A stretch of DNA of 64,000 nucleotides from Hofstenia miamia (Eukaryota; Xenacoelomorpha; Acoela). The position numbers and the translations under genes were made by a program. Below, piece after piece: positions 1-10,229 of this stretch (positions are counted from its first letter, which is position 1; each line of letters opens with the position of its first letter). The notes under the pieces are model-generated. The model was not told where the DNA came from. It ran no database searches and saw only the letters and a program-made list of their open reading frames with translations. Location of the stretch: assembly GCA_004352715.1 (NCBI GenBank), contig SCFE01000036.1, positions 1,452,905 through 1,516,904 of the forward strand. Direction: 5' to 3'.

Positions 1-621
1 TTATTTTATGCCTCTCCTATTTGGTATGCAAACTCCACAGATATAGACAAACTTGAAAAATTTCAAAAAAAATGTTTAAGATGGATTAGTAATATGGCAT
101 ACAAAAATGCTTTAATTTACTATAAACTCCTACCAGTTTCATTATTTCTTCAATTAAAGGATGTCCATCAATTAATAGATATAATCCATGGAAGATATGA
201 TTTAATTAATATTTTAGACTATGTTTCATTTGAATTCAAAAACAATCGAAAAACTAAAAGTCTTTTTATAAAGAAAACGAAGAAAAATACTAGTGATCAT
301 TGGTACTTTAATAGAATTTGCTGCATTGGGAATTATTTAATTCAGAAATACAACTTTGATTTCTTTGGAAATCCAAAAAATAGCAAAAAGAAAATGTACG
401 ATATTCTTTATGAATTTTTACAAAATTCATATGAAAGTAATGGATGTAAACGATTCTTTTTATGTTTATGCAGTAACTGCAAAAAATCATTTAATTTTTG
501 TAAATATTAATAATGCTTTTTATATTTATGNTTATTTTATATTATTGTATACTTATCTACAGTTTAATAAAGCCTAGTAGTAGTAATAGTAGTAGTAGGA
601 GTAGTAGTAGTAGTAGTAGAA
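1..621 (+). mobile_element. Non-LTR retrotransposon, 3' end (C-terminal part of reverse transcriptase ORF plus tail)
   Basis: Reading frame 1 is open from the first base to the stop at 508-510. It begins with a block of the type LFYASPIWYAN followed by DKLEKFQKKCLRWI, which is typical of the region just after the reverse transcriptase fingers/palm in APE-type LINEs. The ORF enters from outside the window, so only the C-terminal ~169 residues are present. After the stop come an AATAAA signal (566-571) and an AGT/TAG trinucleotide tract (about 576-621), the microsatellite tail such elements carry. A single unresolved base lies at 531. The related element at 56041-57580 has the same ASPI-YAN block. 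The copy is 5' incomplete here; whether it is complete outside the window cannot be seen. Confidence 0.75.
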
Positions 622-944
622 TCTAATTTCTTCCTACAAAAGTTACTAGGCTACTGCATTTATATATTTTGATAATCGTATTGAATTCTATGCTAAATAT
701 TTTTTGAAGTTTGTATGACAAAAAATATAATTTGAAGAGTATCGCTTCAAATTACTCTTATTTAATAACAGTCACTTTAGTGTTAATTTAGAAAACTAAA
801 ACACTTAATGAATTATACATAAGTTTTGCCACGTGCTGTTGCATTCTAATATCTTGAAACTAAGAAATAGTGAAAAATAGTCATTAACAGATTATTAGTT
901 GTCTTAGCAATCAATGAATATCTACAAGCATTCCAAAGCGTTCT

Positions 945-3900
945 ATGCAAAATAACGAAAATGCTTGGCAGTGCCAAGATGAAAATAATTTAGCACATTG
1001 TTCAGATAATGAGATGAAATTAAGGAATGTTAGTCAGCTCAAAGGAGAATCATTTCGTGTAAAGATGAATGTTGCACAGAACCGTCTTGTGCCGTTACTG
1101 GAGTCTTTTATCAAATGTAACACTATATATGATATAATTCAGATTTATAGAAATATGGTTATTATTGGGAAAAAAGAATTTAATGTTTTCCTACGCCAAG
1201 AACTACCAGAGATATATAAAGAATTTTACAAGAAATTCAAGTACCCTTCCACAGGTCGGAAATTTATGTGTATTATTATATTCGCAATTATATGTTTATG
1301 ATGACAAAGTTAGAGTAAAAATGTCCTATTTTTGAAACATTTAATTGTCTAGGATTTGGTGTTGCTTAAGAATCATGGTCTAAGTGAGGATACTAAATAT
1401 ATTAGCCTAAAACAGCCTGGTGTCCATTTAAGAATTTTCTCCAAGCCTGTTAGAAAATTTGTAAGTTGTGAGGCATGGACATTTGTATTGGGTACCAGAG
1501 TTGCAATCGGGTACCCAGGTCTACAAATCACTCAGTCCGTCTGGTCACCAGGTAATGATTTCTTTAAAGCATCCGGGTATGCTCAGAGCTGCAACTGTGC
1601 TTTGTTTTTGAAGGCACGGCACGGTGGATTTTAGGCACGGCACTGCACGGAGTTGCCAAAATATTTTTTTGGGCACGGCATGGGTTTTTAAAAATATAAT
1701 TAGGCACGGCGCGGCACTGCACGTTTTCATATTTGGAAACAAATACGGTTTTTAGAATTTTTTAAAATTTCTCTAGTAAATAAAGTGATTACAGCCAGTG
1801 TATTATGTCTTATAAATAAACAAAAATTATTGAAGTAAAAATATATTAGCCAGATAGTCGCCGATCGCACAATTTCCATGTTTTTCACATGAGATGGGCT
1901 TATATGGATATCTTCTTCGTAATGATCATTGCCGCAGATAAAAAATCTCTATCGCTTTGGGCTGATACAGCTTAAATGGCAATATTTAGATTCAGATAAT
2001 ATATATATATNNNNNNNNNNNNNNNNNNNNNNNNNNNNNNNNNNNNNNNNNNNNNNNNNNNNNNNNNNNNNNNNNNNNNNNNNNNNNNNNNNNNNNNNNN
2101 NNNNNNNNNNNNNNNNNNNNNNNNNNNNNNNNNNNNNNNNNNNNNNNNNNNNNNNNNNNNNNNNNNNNNNNNNNNNNNNNNNNNNNNNNNNNNNNNNNNN
2201 NNNNNNNNNNNNNNNNNNNNNNNNNNNNNNNNNNNNNNNNNNNNNNNNNNNNNNNNNNNNNNNNNNNNNNNNNNNNNNNNNNNNNNNNNNNNNNNNNNNN
2301 NNNNNNNNNNNNNNNNNNNNNNNNNTTAAGTTTTGGAAAAGATGGGTCAGGTTAATGAGTTTACAATATCAACTAAAACTCATTCTCATGAAATCATTAG
2401 CTTCGATATTTTATCAGCATATTGCACCAGGTGAGAGCTATGGAGATTTGAGAGTCTGAACTGTACAGTTCACTGACAAATTTTAGAGATCTCTACTTAT
2501 GTTGGATCCGTTTTTTGTAAAAGATGTTTGAGATGGGTTGGGTCGGAAAACCGTAATCCCCTTGCAGCTGTGACAAATAAATCGAATTCAAAGTAACAAA
2601 TCAGTCACATACACGTGTAATTGTAGTACTTTGCTTGCTAGTTTACTCTAATTTTTGGAAAAAACTTATTTTACGCCAGATTATTAGAACACAATTATGT
2701 ATCCAGGTTTTATATAAAAATATTGTGATCACTTTCCATAAAATTAATTAATATTTACTAAAAGTAAGCAGTGAAAAACAAACACTTTATTTTTGAAAAA
2801 TTATTAAAATAGGGCTTGCTCATTTTAATTGATTGTATGTTAATCTAACAATATGAAAATTTAAATAAAGCTAAATAATAATTTTGGAAAACTTTTACTG
2901 AATAGATAAATAAAGTAATAATTAAGCCATAAACTATAAACTTTGAAACATTAAATAATACGTAGCAGAATATTTGTTATGTACTAAATATGCCTTATGA
3001 TAGTTCGACAGAAATCGCAAAATAAAATATCGAAAACATCTATTAGCAATTTTTGAAATTTTACAATAAGTCAAACAAGAATTATGTAGCATAACGGCGG
3101 GAACGAGAATTCGAATATTGCTATTGCATTTTGAATATTCCCGCAAGGTAATTTCTATGCAAATCTATTTCTTAGAATCGTTTATATTATCAAACAGAAA
3201 CTAGCATAATGTAATATGAGAGTTAAAATAGTACAAAAAAGTTTTATTTCTAGTGGTGATATATTAAATAAATTTTAGGCACGGCACGGCACGGTTGCAG
3301 CTCTGGGTCTGCAGGGTCACCGAATCACATTTAAATAAAAAATGAAAGAAATAAATTACACAAATGGGCTCAACTAAAAAGTCAAGTTCACCAATTTAAT
3401 GTGTGCCCTAAATAGTTTTAATGGTTTAAGATATTTTTATGCTGATTCGTTTGTTTCTGTAATAGAAATACGATTTGGACTTGATAGAATTTTTACTTAA
3501 TATAAAAGCATTTCAATAGTTTTGCATTACACATCCTAAATTATAGGAGATGCTTGAACCTTGTCTGTATAGTGCGAGGTGAAGCACTTGAATGTCAGTG
3601 AAAACCAGGATGATGTGCTACTTCATGACAATGTCTATGCAATGCTTTTAACAACGTTCTGATTTCTAAAAAACGAGGCAAGTCGGGTCACCGGGACAAA
3701 TGCTATCAGAATCGCATGGGCGCCAGGTAACATTTTGTAACCCATTTGCAATTCTGTTGGGGAACATGCATGAATGAATGTAGAAAATTTCTATTAAAGC
3801 GGGTTAGTGCGACTGAAGTAGTTAAAAAGATTAATTTTTTTTCGAAAAGATTAAGTTCCTTCCATACTTAACATTCATGTTATTATAATGTTCTGAGCTA

Positions 3901-5882
3901 ATGGTAAGCAACAGGCAATTATCACTATTTCTTGATTAGTGCATTGATCTCCCAAAACCATGGAGACGCGTCATGTGCAAAATGAGATGTCACAGTGCTA
4001 AAGGATTAAGCGTGAAAATGAAAAAATGGACTCTCTTCTATCACGTGGTTCTTTCATATTGTTGATACTGTTTAAAAAATTTTTAGATATAGCATTTAAA
4101 TTTTTTTTTCAAAAACCATAAAAAATTTTTTATAATCACTGGGGCTGCTTAAGATTGATAATTTATGTGAGGAGAGATAAAACCTATGGTTGAAATGCAG
4201 TTATGCAGCACAATATGTTTTAACTATTTTTTAAGATCTTCATCAACTAGAATTATTTGTGATTATTCTAGCCACGAAGAAGTTCGTTGCACGAGAATGT
4301 CTGACTAATAATAATATAGCTTAAGCACCTCCAAGATTACTTAAATGATAATCAACCAAGCAATGGAATGCTTGTTTAGCTTACTTATATTTGTTCTGTT
4401 GTAGTATTTTTTTATACATCAGCGAGTTTTTGTACATCAATAGAATAATTTTAGCAATATTTGTATTAATACTGTAGTTTAGTTTTCATTAGATATAAAA
4501 AATCAAAAATAAAATCTTTCTTAAGTATTTTAGATTTTCGATTCAATTATCATTCGTATTTAGGTAAATCTGTGCTGATTGTTGGTGCAGGGCCATGTGG
4601 ATTACGTGCGGCCATCGAATGTGCAAAGCTCAGAATTAACACCATAGTAATTGAGAAGAGGCTTGAACTTACAAGAACAAATGTCGTCTACTTAAAAGAC
4701 TTCGTCATCAAAGACATAAAAGCGGTTCAGGCTGATCTAATTTCATCAAAACTGAAAAAGCAATGCACTACCAACATTGTAGAAATATCTCTTCTGCAGC
4801 TAAGTCTTGCTAAAATAGCCTTATTGCATGGCGTTAAACTTTATCTAGGCTATGAATTTATAGATGTAACTTATCCATCGTCTGCAGTAAGTTCCTTTAA
4901 GTGTCAATATGTAAAAAGTAGCAAGGCAATATGTTCTAGTGATTCCAAAGAAATTGATCACTTCATTTTTGATGTTTTGATAGGTGCTTCTGGAGGCAAG
5001 CTAATTTTGCAAAAGTTTTTCAAGAGCATTGTCAGAAAAGATTCTAAAAAAACTCCAAAAATATGCATAACAGCAAATTTTGCAAAAATACCTCACCAAC
5101 AAAAGACACAGAAGGTTGACGTAACCATTACCAACTCCCTCAAGCTTGGCTTAGAAAAGGAGATCATGGTGCAGTATTCCCTATTTGGAAAACAATATTT
5201 TATAATGACTGCCAACAATGCGGTTTTGAAAAAATATGGTGTTGTGGACTATTGTCCAACTATAAAAAACTTTGTTAGAGATAAGGAAAAAATTATAGAT
5301 CCCAAGAATGTAAACAGAGATAAACTTATTCAATATGCGAATTTGTGTATTTCATATGCCATTAGAAATGAAATACACAGTTTAGCACCCATGAAAGATC
5401 ATAATGGAGAGGATGATATTTCCATATTTATTTGTACACCACATTTAGTTGCAAATCATGCAATAAGATTCATAGTTAGAAAAAGGTCAATTTTAATGGT
5501 TCTCTTGGTCGGCGATAGTCTGATTCATCCAGATTGGTCAACAGGATTTGGAATATCCAAAGGAATATTAGGAGTTTTTGACTGTGTTTATACAATTTCT
5601 CAGTACTTCAATTCTGGACTGAGTTTGCTGAAAATCTGTGCCCTCAGGGAATCACTTTATAACCATTTATTGAGTGTTACATCTGCAGGAGTTAAATCGT
5701 ATGATAGTGAATTTGGTTTAGAACCTTCAACACGTTACAAAGGTAAAATCGATGCAGTCAATGATAACACAGTTCGAAAACTTATTGATTCAGATATATT
5801 GCAGTATTCAAGAAATAGAAAGCCTTCCCATCGATTTAAACGTAAAAATATAGTCAGAGCTGATTGTTTGCGAACAAAATAA
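945..5882 (+). CDS. MICAL-like FAD-dependent monooxygenase, monooxygenase domain only
   Basis: Two coding exons: 945-1254 and 4564-5882 (intron 1255-4563, phase 1: ACA G|GT AAA), total 542 residues. Exon 1 supplies an N-terminal helical region. The splice creates GKSVLIVGAGPCGLRAA, the dinucleotide-binding GxGxxG motif (residues 111-116) in the form typical of MICAL proteins. Later MICAL blocks follow: IEKR, FDVLIGASGGK (about 239-249), ITANF, FIMTAN, LVGDS (418-422, the GD motif that contacts FAD ribose), a FDCVYT block, RESLY and ARTRY-like STRY near the end. MICAL proteins oxidise methionines of F-actin using NADPH and FAD. This one stops at about the end of the monooxygenase domain (~490 residues in the family) and shows no CH, LIM or coiled-coil part. 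The GADG-type motif of the fold reads GASG here, losing the Asp. A hAT-like element and a 315-N gap lie in the intron. The family call is firm; activity and substrate are inferred. Confidence 0.85.
1584..3305. mobile_element. hAT-like DNA transposon, probably non-autonomous
   Basis: The 5' end reads CAGAGCTGCAAC, and the 3' end is the reverse complement of CAGAGCTGCAACCGTGCC. Imperfect 8-base flanks, GGTATGCT (1576-1583) and GGTCTGCA (3306-3313), match at 6 of 8 positions, as expected for an old hAT target-site duplication. Just inside each end is a cluster of GGCACGGCA-type subterminal repeats (about 1611-1723 and 3277-3295). No transposase frame is visible in the resolved part; 315 bases are N. 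The terminal sequence and 8-base flanks are those of hAT elements; the exact family is not assigned. Confidence 0.6.
2011..2325. other. Assembly gap (315 N) beside a TA tract
   Basis: The N run follows directly on (AT)n at 1999-2010, suggesting that the assembly broke on a TA microsatellite. Confidence 0.95.
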
Positions 5883-6031
5883 CATATTCCTCATCGCATT
5901 TATGCTCAGGTTGTTTCTAAATTCTATCACTAGTAACCTGAAACTGAGTAATTGTTCTAATTGTAAATTCTACAAAAAATCATAGAAAGCAAACATTGGA
6001 TATTTATATTTTCAATATTCTTTTCCACCAC

Positions 6032-6237
6032 CATTGGCGTACGCAAGAGGGGACATGGTGAAATGTTCCCCGTCCGATTTTAAAAATTTTATGTGAAAAT
6101 TCAAAAAAAGTTAATAATTAAGTCTAAAATTGAATTTTTTGGGTTTATTTTTTCAATATTTTCAAAATTTTTAGCGCTTTTGTGACTCACTCGATCATGA
6201 TCGAGATGCCCCTCCATCGAAAATGTGTACGCCACTG
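6032..6237. mobile_element. hAT-like MITE, CA(G/T)TGGCGTAC family
   Basis: The terminal inverted repeats are CATTGGCGTACGC (left) and, reverse-complemented from the right, CAGTGGCGTACAC. The 8-base flanks are TCCACCAC (6024-6031) and TCCATCAC (6238-6245), matching at 7 of 8. The 206-bp length and lack of an ORF fit a miniature non-autonomous element. A related, diverged copy starts at 24880. Confidence 0.7.
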
Positions 6238-6245
6238 TCCATCAC

Positions 6246-7436
6246 TTGTTAGTTCTTGGGTTTCAGTGGTGCATGGGTTTTTCATTTCCGTCTTTCATTT
6301 TTTAGTCATTTTCGTGATATATAGGTTTAAGAAAGAAAGCTTTTTGTGTGCAGAATAATCTTCTCCATTTGTATGTTATTAATATTTAGTTGACTTAGAG
6401 GGACTTCTATGATTTCAACATTATATATTATTGATTCATCAATAACATGACATCTCGATTGCAATTGAAAACGACTTTGCATTCATATTTGTTACAAATT
6501 TAAAAAAACTCATGCTAAAATGGCATTGACTCGAAATCTTAAGTGTAGGATTTAGAGTAAATATTGAAGCTAATGCGTTACTCTGCTTCAAAACATGAAA
6601 TTTTAAACTTGTTTGTAAACTTACTTGATTTAATCAAGAAGAACTTGGAAAAAATATTCGTTTCACGTAGAGTAACTACCTAAGGATAATTTGTAGTCTC
6701 ATAGGTTTAGCTATTAAACAAAAGTAGATCTGCCTTTCAAATTTGTAGTAATAGGAGTTTTTCAAACTGAGACCTACACACGGAATTGGCAAGGATTGCC
6801 CAATATCGCATAACCAGGTTTATTATACATTTTATATCTAAACCTTTTAAATGATACCTTAATATACAAGGAATTGTCATGCGCTTAAATAACTTAATAT
6901 GTTTCATAATTATTACCTCAATATATGCCGAAGTAATATAATTCGTTTCTATGATCCATTTGTTGCAAGAATATTAACATAGTTTAGAAAGTATTTGGCA
7001 GAATGCATTTTATACGTTTATATGATTAAATTTGAAAAATAGAACTTGTGAATTTTGTTTACTGTTTTATGCATTTATAGTGCTCACTTTAAAATTAAGC
7101 TTTCAAGTAGAAGATGTCTTAGTTTTGAGTACAAAGCCAGTTTGTAAGACTTATACACAACACAAAATCATTCTAAGCAAAAGTATCATTTATTATATAA
7201 AAGTTTTGGCTAACCTGTGAGATGCTATAATTAGCTTAAAATAAATATTTTGTAAAACTTCTCAAAAAATTCGATCACTTTTTGGTCTATGCACGCAGCG
7301 TTCTGAATATTTGTAAGCTTTATTACTTTTCTGTGACATCGAAAATTACAAAAAAATAAGTTGTACAATTTTTTAAGGGTGTCGCGTCTTAGCAACTAAA
7401 GGTGTTTAGCCCCAGAGCTTTTTCAGCATATCTTTA

Positions 7437-7493
<57 letters not shown>

Positions 7494-8894
7494 GAAATAG
7501 CTGCAATGACCGTAGAGCTATAGCATCAGCCCACATGACTAAGATTCATATGAGCTAGTTCCAAGTGCAATTCATGTACACAGAGTTGACACTAGAGATG
7601 GGCGCCGCCGTCAGCCGACTACTATTGGCGTCTATGCAAGCAGTATTGTGAAACTATCTCTCTCAGAAAAGGTTCCTCATCCTCATGCAATTACAGGCAA
7701 TCTGATTAATAAGACATAACCTAATCCATGATAAGCGTCACTACCACATAAACGAGATTAAATGCGATTTCCTTTTTATGACACACTTCGTTTGTCTTGA
7801 TCGGTCCAACCTAAACAAACTAAACAAAAGGGCATCTACATCTTTTTGATATACAAAGTAAGATACAGAATGAATTGGTGGCAGAATTTCAATTTGAAAC
7901 AAGTGGGTTAGAAGGAGAAACTAAAAATTTATATTGAGCATTTCTAATATTAACTAATTTATTGAGCGATATCCTCAATAAATAACAAGAATTCACTGCA
8001 ATCAGATTCAATTAAATGTCGTGTCATTATGTTGAAATGGTTCCATTACGATTTTGATGTTACAACGATTGTGAGTTTGACATCTAGAATTCAATTCAAG
8101 AACAAATGATGTGTTGCGACTACTGTTAAGTTGCTGGCTTATTTAAGCATGTTTCTGTAATTAAAATTGGTTCATTTGAAACATTGCCTTCTCGACTATG
8201 GAAACCACTGTCGCCTTCACACTTTGTTGAGGTCTAAATCTTACTAATTGTTGCTAAAGTTTCTGAAAAAACTATTCAACCCTCACTGCATGCTCTCAAT
8301 TACACTCTGGCGATGGTAGCTAATTCCACTAAACATTGAAGGAATCTCTCTTTTAAGTGCAGGCTTTAAAATTGGAAATTGCTTTTGGGGTCCCGCACTA
8401 GGTAGGAAATGTCTCCTGAAAAATATTTGTAAACATGAATTTCCATAAAAGTAAAATTTTCCGCAATAAGAATTAGATAAATTTATTGCAGATTGCTTTT
8501 AAACATTAGGGTATATAATGTGCACAGTGCCCACTATATTTTATATGGTTCCCCTAGGAAAATTGTTTGGATTGTTTGCTAAATTGTTGCTAAAATTTGG
8601 ATTTTTGGCAAATTTTTGAATTATCAATTTTTTTTGCAAAATTTTGGCAACGTTTTGGCAAATTATCCTAAATTCACCATCGAAACAATGTTTGAATTTT
8701 TTTACCAAAATTTTGGATTTTTTGGGAAATTTTTGGATTATGGATTATTTTGAAACATTTTGTAAAATTGTTAGCAGCTACTTAAGATAAATCGATGAAA
8801 ATTAAGGAAATTATACAGAATAAATATGTTGCATATAGTGTATATCTTATTATGTATTTTTTAAAATAATGAGTAAAGTGTTTCAAATATACAT
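6246..8894. other. Intergenic AT-rich sequence with a TA microsatellite
   Basis: I see no gene here. A (TA)n microsatellite of ~49 bases lies at 7442-7490. Between about 8580 and 8760 the sequence is a low-complexity run of TTTGGCAAATTTT-like units. Short open frames such as 7032-7220 have no coding character. Confidence 0.6.
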
Positions 8895-9960
8895 GCAAAT
8901 TCGCTCAGCCACCAAATTGGACTACTTGTAGACAAAACAGTAGCGAAATGCTGCACTCGAGCAGCCACCCCCAATAAGGACTCTAGACAAAGTCTGTGCG
9001 GTTCTCACCCACCGCTATCTGTGGGTAGGGCGGATATAGGTACCACTGTTACTGATGCAGCCGGCTATGAAAAACGGATAATGCCTGAGCATAATGCAAT
9101 ACGACCATGTGAAGAAATTAACCACTTTTTGTGAGGACTTTACTTGTTTTTAAATGTTTAAAGTGATTCTGAAATGTTTCATTATTGTTAAAATTATTTT
9201 GTTTCTGAACTTCTCAATGGGTTTTCAAAATATAACACTCAATTATGGTGTAGGTAAAAGATCTTGCATACTCACTTCCCATTTAAATATGCTTTTCGTG
9301 ATTAGAAAAAAATTGAATATAATACATATATGCGTATTAGTATTTTCCTTGTTACATCATAATGTTACTAATAATTGTGTAGCACAAAAAGGTTATTTAA
9401 ATATCAAAACTAGTCTATTATTCTAGCAGCTCGCAAAATAATTACAGCTAAATGAAGGTGCTTATTAGGTGACCAACGACCAACATCCAAAACTGACTTG
9501 TTTTGTATAGTTTTTGTTATTTGTATAAAGATTTAGTTATTAGTACATTTGTTGTCGCAAATTGAACCTACGAGTGTTCAAGGAGTATGGTGCGATTACA
9601 CAAATATCTTATGGGCTTGTACGGCTATTAAAATATCTTACTCGCACAGCCCTACTCTAAATAAAAATGGATATAGATTGGATAAATCCATGTGGTTTTG
9701 CAGATGGAGATCAAAAAATTGGAGTACGCATGCGAAGTGGCTGGGAAAAATTTTGGATTATTTTACGGATTCATCATTTTTCTTACATAAGCTAAGTAAA
9801 TTTTAAATCATTTAAAATTTTCCGGATTATTTTATGATGGTTGAAGAAATTCTACCGATGGGGTAGAATGTGGATACGATTTTTTACAGTTGGCAGGTGC
9901 AGATTAGAGAATGTCAATTAATGTCTACTTCTACTCCAAACCCCTTGGATGAATCATAGA

Positions 9961-9988
9961 NNNNNNNNNNNNNNNNNNNNNNNNNNNN
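9961..9988. other. Assembly gap (28 N) flanked by duplicated sequence
   Basis: The ~74 bases before the gap (9887-9960) recur almost exactly at 10094-10167, after 106 bases of unique sequence. This suggests two unmerged overlapping contigs rather than a real tandem duplication. Confidence 0.7.
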
Positions 9989-9989
9989 G

Positions 9990-10168
9990 AAGATATACCA
10001 GAGTAGGATGGAATTAGAGAGACAAACAAGGTATAGGCAGAAGGCAATGCATGGAGAATACTGGAGGGACACAGAAAAATGTGACCATTTTTACAGTTGG
10101 CAGGTGCAGATTAGAGAATGTCAATTAATGTCTACTTCTACTCCAAACCCCTTGGATGAATCATAGAA
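9990..10168 (+). pseudogene. Possible retrotransposon ORF fragment
   Basis: A short open frame next to the gap encodes a basic peptide containing KAMHGEYWRDTEK and ending at a stop near 10166. The HGEY-R-TE pattern recalls a segment found in some retrotransposon-encoded proteins, but the match is from pattern memory and short. Half of it overlaps the duplicated block, so it could also be chance. Confidence 0.2.
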
Positions 10169-10229
10169 TCTATTTAGAAAATGAAGGGTGGCCTAATTTT
10201 GGCTTGAGTTAAAAGCTTTTGTAAAACCT

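Larger units (their letters stand above)
1255..4563 (+). other. Intron of the MICAL-like gene
   Basis: The donor is ACAG|GTCGGA and the acceptor TATTTAG|GTAAAT. The intron contains a hAT-like element (1584-3305), a 315-base N gap (2011-2325) and otherwise AT-rich sequence in which I see no further exon. Confidence 0.75.
9130..10225 (+). repeat. Dispersed repeat R1, copy 1 (interrupted)
   Basis: The segments 9130-9400 and about 9886-9960/10094-10225 align in order to the reverse complement of 31990-32445. Shared landmarks include TTTCAAAATATA/GTA, CATTTAAATATGCTTTT and AGAGAATGTCAATTAATGT. The part between (about 9430-9885) has no counterpart in the other copy, so it is probably a later insertion. 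The differences between copies do not favour third codon positions, so the open frame at 9154-9426 is probably not a gene. Confidence 0.6.

Noticed and set aside
8895-9075. GC-richer patch considered as a tRNA-derived SINE or tRNA gene
   Set aside because: I could not fold a cloverleaf or find clear A and B box sequences.
9154-9426. 90-codon open frame shared, as protein similarity, with the minus-strand frame at 32448-32200
   Set aside because: Over 41 aligned codons most differences fall at first and second positions, and few at third positions, the opposite of what selection on a protein would leave. The similarity reflects a shared repeat (R1).
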